From Bacillota bacterium (GTDB lineage: Bacteria; Bacillota; Desulfotomaculia; Desulfotomaculales; Desulforudaceae): a DNA stretch of 64,000 nucleotides. Shown piece after piece: positions 59,009-64,000 of the stretch; position 1 is the stretch's first letter, and each line of letters opens with the position of its first letter. The notes under the pieces were generated by a model. That model ran no database searches. It had not been told where the DNA came from and worked only from the letters and a program-made list of their open reading frames with translations. A program made the position numbers and the translations under genes. Location of the stretch: the NCBI GenBank assembly GCA_040757205.1, contig JBFLXL010000006.1:1-64000 (forward strand), read 5' to 3'.

Positions 59009-59788
59009 GTGGGTTCATATGGAGTGTTAGTCGACATCACGAAATGCATCGGGTGTCGTGCCTGCCAGGTGGCGTGCAAGAACTGGAACGACCTGCCCGC
59101 CACCAAGACCGAGTTCCAGGCCGACGGCTCGAACCCGCCCGTGCTGGATGCGTATAACGTCACGCGGGTCGGGTTCCACACCTTGGAGATCAACGGCGAG
59201 TACAGGCAGCGGTTCGCCAAGGTCCAGTGCAACCACTGCCTGGAGCCGCTCTGCGCCGAGGTCTGTTTCGTCCACGCGTACGCGGTGCGGCCGGAGGGCC
59301 CGGTGGTCTACTTCAACCCGGAGATCTGCGTGGGCTGCCGTTACTGCCAACTGGCGTGCCCGTTCCTGAACATTTCCATGAAGTGGGACGAGACTTGGTC
59401 CCGGGTCAGGAAGTGCAGCTTCTGTTACGACCGGCTGGCGAACGGCATGCTGCCGTCCTGCGTCACCACCTGCCCGCCCGGCGCCCTGAAGTTCGGGAAG
59501 CGGGAGGAACTGCTGGCGGAAGCGAAGGACCGGATCGCGAAGAACTCGGACAAGTACGTCAACCACATCTTCGGTGAAAAAGAAGTGGGCGGCACTTCCT
59601 GGATGTACATCTCGGACGTCCCCTTCGAGGAACTGGGGTTCAACACCGACGTCATGCAGAAGAGCCCCACGCAGTACACCTGGAAGTACGTTTCCAAAGC
59701 GCCCATCCTCGCGGTGGGCCTGCCGATCTTCTTTGCGGCGCTGTACGTGTATACCAAACGGCGCGCTGAGAACGAAGACGGGCACTAG
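59009..59788 (+). CDS. Formate dehydrogenase iron-sulfur (beta) subunit
   Basis: The electron-transfer subunit has 259 residues. It holds four cysteine groups for [4Fe-4S] clusters (CIGCRACQVAC, CNHCLEPLCAEVC, CVGCRYCQLACP, CSFC...CVTTCP). A C-terminal transmembrane helix lies at about residues 228-247 (APILAVGLPIFFAALYVY). No signal peptide is visible; it probably travels out with FdhA through the Tat route, as in HybA/FdnH-type complexes. GTG start. Confidence 0.94.
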   Translation: MGSYGVLVDITKCIGCRACQVACKNWNDLPATKTEFQADGSNPPVLDAYNVTRVGFHTLEINGEYRQRFAKVQCNHCLEPLCAEVCFVHAYAVRPEGPVVYFNPEICVGCRYCQLACPFLNISMKWDETWSRVRKCSFCYDRLANGMLPSCVTTCPPGALKFGKREELLAEAKDRIAKNSDKYVNHIFGEKEVGGTSWMYISDVPFEELGFNTDVMQKSPTQYTWKYVSKAPILAVGLPIFFAALYVYTKRRAENEDGH

Positions 59789-59827
59789 TCGGTGGCCAAT
59801 ACATACGGATAAGAGGAGGGTGCCCAA

Positions 59828-61012
59828 GTGTACGACGAAAGGTATACGAACCGGTTTGGTTTCCGGCTGACCCCGCTGCGCTGGGCCATGCTGGCCTTTC
59901 TCGTCTTCTTCGCGGCGGTCGCCGGCTACCGGTTTGCTTTCGGCCTGGGACCGGTAACCGCCCTGAACGACGAGTGGACCTGGGGCCTGTGGAAGTACCT
60001 GGTGTTCCCCGCGGTCGCGATCGCCGGCTGCGGGTACGGCACCGTTTTTCTGGCGCACATCCTGCACATCAAGGCGTTCCGGCCGGTGGTCCGGGTGGCG
60101 ATGGTCGTGTCACTTCTGGGCTACACCGTCGCGATGACCGGACTTTTGTTTGACATCACTGTTTACTACAACTTCTGGCGTCCGTTCGTGTATTGGGGCT
60201 ACACCTCGATCCTGTTTGAAGTGCTTTGGTGTATGACCCTGTACTGGACCATCCAGATCCTGGAGTTCGGGCACATCGCTTTCGAGCGGATTGACGCGCC
60301 CCGGCTCTACAACCTCCTGGACAAGGCGATGCCGCTTTTGATCTGCGTGGGCATCATGCTGCCGTCGCTGCACCAGGCCTCCCTGGGCGGGCTTTTCATC
60401 GCCACCGTCAACCTGTATCCCACTTGGTGGTCGACGTGGGTGCCGTGGTTCTTCCTGATTTCATCCCTATACGTCGGTCCGGCGGTGGTGGCCTTCTCCT
60501 GCTGGGCGCTGGCCCGGATCTACGGCAAGGACTTTGGCGACTACATGCCGTCCTTGAGCAAACTGACCCTGGTGGGGGCCTACCTGATGATCTTCTACCT
60601 GGTTCTCAAGGTTTGGGATCTGACGGCGCGCGGGGCCTGGGAATACGCGTTCAACGGCACGCTGCAGGCGAACATGTACCTTTTGGAGATGGTGCCGTTC
60701 TTCCTGGTGCCGCTGGCGATGTTCCTGATCCCGTCCATCCGGAACTCGGTCGGCGGGCTCATCACCGCTTCGATCTTAAGTTCGGTCGGGGTGATCTTAA
60801 ACCGGACCAACGTGATCTTCACCGGGATGGCGCAGAACTACCAGATGCCCTACGCCCCGACCTGGATGGAGTGGGTGGGCTTTATCGGCCTGCTGGTCGG
60901 TGCGGTTCTGGTGATCCTCTTCTTCGTGGAGAACTTCCGCGTATTGGAAGGGGACCCCGAACATCATCACGGACACGAACCCGCGAAGGCGCCGGCAAGC
61001 GTGCATGCCTAA
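59828..61012 (+). CDS. NrfD/HybB-type membrane subunit of formate dehydrogenase
   Basis: This polytopic membrane protein has 394 residues and about nine or ten helices. It is NrfD/HybB-like with WTWGLWKYLVFPAVAIAG and LPSLHQASLGGLF. No heme-ligand pattern typical of cytochrome b (FdnI) is seen. It would receive electrons from the beta subunit and reduce menaquinone. The C-terminal tail is His-rich (HHHGHEPAK). It starts GTG after GGAGGG. Confidence 0.92.
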   Translation: MYDERYTNRFGFRLTPLRWAMLAFLVFFAAVAGYRFAFGLGPVTALNDEWTWGLWKYLVFPAVAIAGCGYGTVFLAHILHIKAFRPVVRVAMVVSLLGYTVAMTGLLFDITVYYNFWRPFVYWGYTSILFEVLWCMTLYWTIQILEFGHIAFERIDAPRLYNLLDKAMPLLICVGIMLPSLHQASLGGLFIATVNLYPTWWSTWVPWFFLISSLYVGPAVVAFSCWALARIYGKDFGDYMPSLSKLTLVGAYLMIFYLVLKVWDLTARGAWEYAFNGTLQANMYLLEMVPFFLVPLAMFLIPSIRNSVGGLITASILSSVGVILNRTNVIFTGMAQNYQMPYAPTWMEWVGFIGLLVGAVLVILFFVENFRVLEGDPEHHHGHEPAKAPASVHA

Positions 61013-61028
61013 AAGGGGGACAGTCCCC
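61013..61028. repeat. GGGGGACAGTCCCC palindrome after fdh operon
   Basis: AAAAGGGGGACAGTCCCC follows the membrane-subunit stop directly. It is a member of the palindrome family at 15648 and 34593. Confidence 0.8.
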
Positions 61029-61055
61029 TATTTTCCCCCTATTTTTCTGCAGAGG

Positions 61056-61082
61056 ACCGGGGGGCGAAAGCCCCCCGGTTTC
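61056..61082 (+). terminator. Strong hairpin after fdh operon
   Basis: ACCGGGGGGC and GCCCCCCGGT form a perfect 10-bp stem with a GAAA loop, followed by TTCC. The T-run is poor but the stem is very stable. Confidence 0.55.
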
Positions 61083-61525
61083 CATTCGGGGCGGCGGGGA
61101 CCGCCGCTTGGCTCCGTGCTGCGCATCGACAGCGGCTTGCGGCTTGGCTCGGGGCACTGTACGCCGCCTGCGGATTGCCATCGAGGGGTGTTCAGGCTCA
61201 GCCGGCACGTCACCGCCCGAGAAGGAGTCAGTATTGGCCGTTCAGCAGGGTTGTGGTGTTGGCGTCCTCGGCGTCGGCAGTGCCGGCCTCGCCCGCGCCG
61301 GCCGCTGTTCACGATGCTTCGCAATGTCGCCTGCGCCGGCGGTCTCCCACCGCCTGAGGGCCAAAGAGGGGGGCCGCCGCTTGGCTCCGCGGCCCAAAAA
61401 AGGTGTCAGACACCTTTTTTGGGGGGACCGGGGGTGGGGGTCGAACGTCTGCAGGACGGGGAGGTTGCTTTTGCTGCGGGTGTTTGTTAGGATTGTGCTA
61501 GTCAATCAAATTAGGAGATGATAGC
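61081..61525. other. Repeat-rich intergenic region without a gene
   Basis: The 445 bases between the fdh hairpin and fdhE hold two copies of the CCGCCGCTTGGCTCC element and a palindrome at 61396-61420. No supported gene is present. Open frames here lack family matches and ribosome-binding sites. An AT-richer stretch from about 61470 should carry the fdhE promoter. Confidence 0.6.
61396..61420. terminator. GGTGTC-A-GACACC palindrome with A/T arms
   Basis: Six A, GGTGTC, central A, GACACC and six T form a perfect palindrome with flanking CCC/GGG. It is a relative of the pcrA terminator and could terminate in both directions. Confidence 0.65.
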
Positions 61526-62374
61526 GTGTCCGAAAAGGAAGTCCCGTTTGTCGAACCGCACCTGCTGGACCTTTATCGCGAGCTGCGCAACGTGACGGTG
61601 CCCGCGGAGAAGCTGCAAACCGGTCCGGTAGCGCCTGAAATAATGGAAAACTGGGAGTCCGGCATCCCGATGCTCTACGGCCACCCCCCGCAGATCGAAG
61701 TGGAAAGCTTCTTTGAAGTGCTTGCAGAAATAAGCGGCATTCTCAAACAGTATCATCCCGACCGCTCAGAGGACGTGGACCGGATTCTGGCGGCCCTGCC
61801 GGCCGAGGCGGAGGCTCGGAGCAAGGCCGTGGCCGGGGTGCTGCGGCGGGACGGTGAATGGCTGAGCGATTTCGTCTCCGAGCAAGACCTCCCCGAGGAG
61901 ATGGTGGGCTTCATGGTCAGCCTGACCCTGCGACCGTTTTTGCGGCATTTCTCGGCCCAGCTCCGGGAGTCGTTGGGCCTGGAATCATGGCGGAAGAGGT
62001 TTTGCCCGGTCTGCGGCGGGCACGCCAATTTCTCCCGCCTGTCAAGGGAGAACGGGGCGCGCACGCTTTACTGTTCGCTTTGCGAGACCGAGTGGCCCTT
62101 TGCCCGCATCGCGTGCGCCTTCTGTAACGAGAAGGACCAGAAGAAATTCCGGTTCTTCACGGTGGACGAGACGGAGCGGTACCGGGTGAACGTGTGCGAA
62201 TCGTGCAAGGGTTACATCAAGACCATTGACGAAGGCAAGACGCCCATTGACGAAAAGATCGAGCTGTTCTGGGAGGATGTGAAGACCGTGCACCTCGACC
62301 TTTTGGCCATGCGGGAGGGGTACGAGAACAAGATCGCCGAGATTCCGGTCTACGGTGAAGAAGTGAAGAACTAG
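61526..62374 (+). CDS. fdhE: Formate dehydrogenase accessory protein FdhE
   Basis: FdhE is needed for activity of respiratory formate dehydrogenases and carries rubredoxin-like zinc/iron sites. Four CxxC pairs are present (CPVC, CSLC, CAFC, CESC) between about residues 153 and 232. The 282-residue length is normal. GTG start after AGGAG. Separation from fdhABC by a repeat region suggests its own promoter. Confidence 0.94.
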   Translation: MSEKEVPFVEPHLLDLYRELRNVTVPAEKLQTGPVAPEIMENWESGIPMLYGHPPQIEVESFFEVLAEISGILKQYHPDRSEDVDRILAALPAEAEARSKAVAGVLRRDGEWLSDFVSEQDLPEEMVGFMVSLTLRPFLRHFSAQLRESLGLESWRKRFCPVCGGHANFSRLSRENGARTLYCSLCETEWPFARIACAFCNEKDQKKFRFFTVDETERYRVNVCESCKGYIKTIDEGKTPIDEKIELFWEDVKTVHLDLLAMREGYENKIAEIPVYGEEVKN

Positions 62375-62440
62375 GCGCCACTATATTGTGGTATCATAAT
62401 CAAAAATGAGTGTTTGGTACGTACGGTGAGGTGTTGATCA

Positions 62441-63124
62441 ATGGGCGTGCCGGAAGATGTTCTCACCGCGGAGCAGCGACTTGCGGTACGAGAAATCGTG
62501 GAGGCCTGTCTTCACGGCCGATATCCGACCAGGGAGGACTTCTCGGAACTGAAGATGGTTGTTGCCGACCTGGCGCAGGCGCAGGTGCGCACCGAGAAGC
62601 GAGTGGAGCAACTGGCCCTGGCGCAGGAGCAACTGGCCCTGGCGCAGGAAAAACTGGCGCAGGCGCAGGAAGAACTGGCGCAGGCGCAGAGAAAGACGGA
62701 GAAGGCGGTACAGGAGCTGGCCCGTCAGGTCGGGAGCTTAAGCGAAAACTTGGGGGGCAACCTGGAGGATCTTTCGTACCAGGTGGTTCCCTATGTGCTG
62801 GAAAAAGAGTTGGGGCTTGAGTTCCCCGAGTTGGGCCGGGAGTTCCTGACCATTGACGGGAAGGAAATGGAGTTCAACATTTACGGCAAGGGCGTCTACC
62901 GGGAGCGGCCGGAACAAGAGGTGGTACTGCTGGGGGAAGTAAAGACGAACATCACTGCCCGGGAAATGACGCGGTTTGCCAGGCAGGTCGAACGGGCGCG
63001 GGTATATCTGCCCGGGGTGGAGATAATCCCGCTTTTTTTCGGGTTTCGAGCTCGGCCCGCAGTCCGGCAATTGGCTCAGGAACTGGGGATCCGCTTGGTC
63101 TTTTCGTACGGTAAGCTTTTGTAA
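62441..63124 (+). CDS. Coiled-coil protein with PD-(D/E)XK nuclease-like domain
   Basis: The product is 227 residues. After a short helical N-terminus, residues 58-85 are four heptads (LALAQEQ, LALAQEK, LAQAQEE, LAQAQRK) forming a coiled coil. The C-terminal half has EMEFNIYGKG, LLGEVKTNIT and a helix/strand pattern like PD-(D/E)XK nucleases; the E-x-K sits in GEVKT. Proteins of this kind (DUF3782-like) are widespread, often repeated in a genome, and of unknown function. No nuclease partner is adjacent. Confidence 0.65.
   Translation: MGVPEDVLTAEQRLAVREIVEACLHGRYPTREDFSELKMVVADLAQAQVRTEKRVEQLALAQEQLALAQEKLAQAQEELAQAQRKTEKAVQELARQVGSLSENLGGNLEDLSYQVVPYVLEKELGLEFPELGREFLTIDGKEMEFNIYGKGVYRERPEQEVVLLGEVKTNITAREMTRFARQVERARVYLPGVEIIPLFFGFRARPAVRQLAQELGIRLVFSYGKLL
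62612..62695 (+). repeat. Four 21-bp tandem repeats in coiled coil
   Basis: CTGGC(C/G)CTGGCGCAGGA-type units encode four consecutive heptads. DNA similarity exceeds what heptad selection alone requires, suggesting expansion by slippage. Confidence 0.85.
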
Positions 63125-63205
63125 CCATAGAGAACGTGGCGAAAGCACGTCTCTTCGCCCTGGAAGGCGACCAGAACCAGCAAATATTGCGCCGGTTTTT
63201 TAAAG

Positions 63206-63313
63206 TTACTCCGTCTTGGTCATCGGTTTTCCGCAGCACACCAGCGTGCCCTGGCCTTCCTGCTTAACCACGACAACGTTCGTGCACACCCGGCATTGGT
63301 ATGTTTCGCCTAT
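63206..63313 (-). pseudogene. Desulforedoxin-like domain without normal start
   Basis: On the minus strand the frame reads [16 protein letters not shown] and ends TLVCCGKPMTKTE. It has the CxxC and CC ligands of desulforedoxin and of the N-terminal domain of desulfoferrodoxin. No ATG, GTG or TTG lies upstream in frame before the first CxxC. The only candidate is ATA at 63311-63313, which overlaps the preceding gene's stop as ATAG. It may be a remnant, a mutated start, or a gene using a rare start. Confidence 0.5.
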
Positions 63314-63741
63314 ATCTGGTGGACGATGTTGTAATCCTGGACCGTGACCCCGTTGGCACCGAGCACCTCGACCGCCCGTTCCAGATCCTCCACCTTGAGC
63401 AGCACCAAGGCGTTCCCGGCCGACTTGGACACAAACGCGTAGAGGTATTCGATATTGATGCCCGTATCGTGCAGCAGGTCAAGCACTCCGGCCAGGCCGC
63501 CCGGACGGTCCGGCACCTCCACGGCCAGTACTTCGGTCTCGCTGACGGTGAACCCGGCGTCCTTCAGCACCTGATAGGCCCGGGCGGGGTCGTTGACGAT
63601 GAGCCGCAGAATGCCGAAGTCGGAAGTGTCGGCGATGGAAAGCGCCCGGATGTTGAATCCGTTGTCCGCCAAAAGCCTGGCCACCGCGGCCAGCCGTCCC
63701 GACTTGTTCTCCAGGAAAATCGAAATCTGCTTTACCCACAT
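63310..63741 (-). CDS. Tandem ACT-domain regulatory protein
   Basis: The product is 143 residues and has two ACT domains (about 3-68 and 70-140), starting [18 protein letters not shown] and later [18 protein letters not shown] domains bind amino acids. In this gene order, next to phenylacetate-CoA ligase, it probably senses an aromatic amino acid or product. It lies 3 bp after the paaK stop. Confidence 0.85.
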   Translation of the reverse strand: MWVKQISIFLENKSGRLAAVARLLADNGFNIRALSIADTSDFGILRLIVNDPARAYQVLKDAGFTVSETEVLAVEVPDRPGGLAGVLDLLHDTGINIEYLYAFVSKSAGNALVLLKVEDLERAVEVLGANGVTVQDYNIVHQI

Positions 63742-63744
63742 GCT

Positions 63745-64000
63745 TTATCCCTCCTGCGGTTTATTCTTCCCGGGAAGGTCACGCTTGTCAACCACCCGCT
63801 TGGCCTTTCCCTGGCTGCGCTCGATGGTCTTGGGCTCGACAAGTTTTACTTCCACCCCGATGCCCAGCGTGCCCTCGATCTCCCGCTTGATGGTCTTCCC
63901 CAGGGATTCCAGGTGCCGCACCTCGTCGCGGAAGAAACGCTCGGACACCTCCACCCAGACCTCCAGGTGGTCCAGCGGGCCCTTGCGGTCCACCACCAGC
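63745..64000 (-). CDS. paaK: Phenylacetate-CoA ligase, C-terminal part
   Basis: The gene continues beyond the window edge. The visible 85 C-terminal residues match the PaaK C-terminal domain (DHLEVWVEVSERFF, EGTLGIGVEVKLVEPKTIER, GKAKRVVDKR with the lysine region). The enzyme activates arylacetates such as phenylacetate or indoleacetate to CoA thioesters; in anaerobes it often works with indolepyruvate ferredoxin oxidoreductase. Confidence 0.85.
   Translation of the reverse strand, partial: LVVDRKGPLDHLEVWVEVSERFFRDEVRHLESLGKTIKREIEGTLGIGVEVKLVEPKTIERSQGKAKRVVDKRDLPGKNKPQEG

Noticed and set aside
61005-61490. Protein-coding frames in the fdh-fdhE gap
   Set aside because: They run through palindromes and dispersed repeats, lack ribosome-binding sites and resemble no family.

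Overview
The window is one continuous 64 kb stretch of a GC-rich, spore-forming, anaerobic Gram-positive chromosome. Spo0A and SpoIVB indicate an endospore former. Anaerobic life is suggested by a selenocysteine formate dehydrogenase, a ferredoxin-linked 2-oxoacid oxidoreductase, the end of an arylacetate-CoA ligase gene and a desulforedoxin-like fragment. Together with the high GC and frequent TTG/GTG starts, this points to the Desulfotomaculum/Pelotomaculum/Desulforudis group of Clostridia. That placement is inference from gene content, not a database match. No rRNA, tRNA, CRISPR array, prophage or intact insertion sequence was found.

Layout. 1-5000: the end of an S-layer (SLH) protein, a small membrane-anchored exported protein on the minus strand behind a structured leader, a DUF1015 protein and an anchored lipoprotein-like protein. 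5132-15672: a strong promoter and a purine cluster, hpt-guaA-purB-purC-purF-purM-purN-purH-purD, which lacks purE, purK and purS/Q/L. 15843-21881: a histidine operon, hisD-C-B-H-A-F-IE, which lacks hisG/hisZ. 21909-27035: a thioredoxin-like protein (minus strand), pcrA, a possible 37-residue membrane peptide and ligA. 27140-29450: spoIVB and spo0A. 29532-37597: steA, steB, two glycosyltransferases, a P-loop ATPase, a four-subunit 2-oxoacid:ferredoxin oxidoreductase and an M20 peptidase. 37609-41005: dapF, dapL and a second aminotransferase. 41055-46621: yicC, remA, gmk, rpoZ, coaBC and priA. 46664-54725: def, fmt, rsmB, rlmN, prpC, prkC, rsgA and rpe. 54743-62374: rex, a Tat-exported selenocysteine formate dehydrogenase (alpha, beta, NrfD-type gamma) and fdhE. 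62441-64000: a coiled-coil/nuclease-like protein, then on the minus strand a desulforedoxin-like frame, a double-ACT protein and the end of paaK.

How it fits together. Most of the window is housekeeping anabolism and translation or cell-wall control in long co-directional operons. The formate dehydrogenase is predicted to oxidise formate outside the membrane and pass electrons through a four-cluster ferredoxin-like subunit to an NrfD-type membrane subunit; the NADH-sensing repressor Rex lies just upstream.

The most unusual features are small-scale. (a) Direct repeats spaced about 75 bp lie at three gene upstream regions, and at purN they triplicate the ribosome-binding/start module and create a 51-codon leader frame that ends in an ATGA overlap. 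(b) Palindromic GGGGACAGTCCCC elements occur in intergenic sites and, in frame, inside the oxidoreductase alpha-subunit gene. (c) A desulforedoxin-like frame has no ordinary start codon. (d) A structured leader near 2505-2660 carries sequence like the cobalamin riboswitch core. None of these proves a new system, but they are what ordinary annotation would miss.
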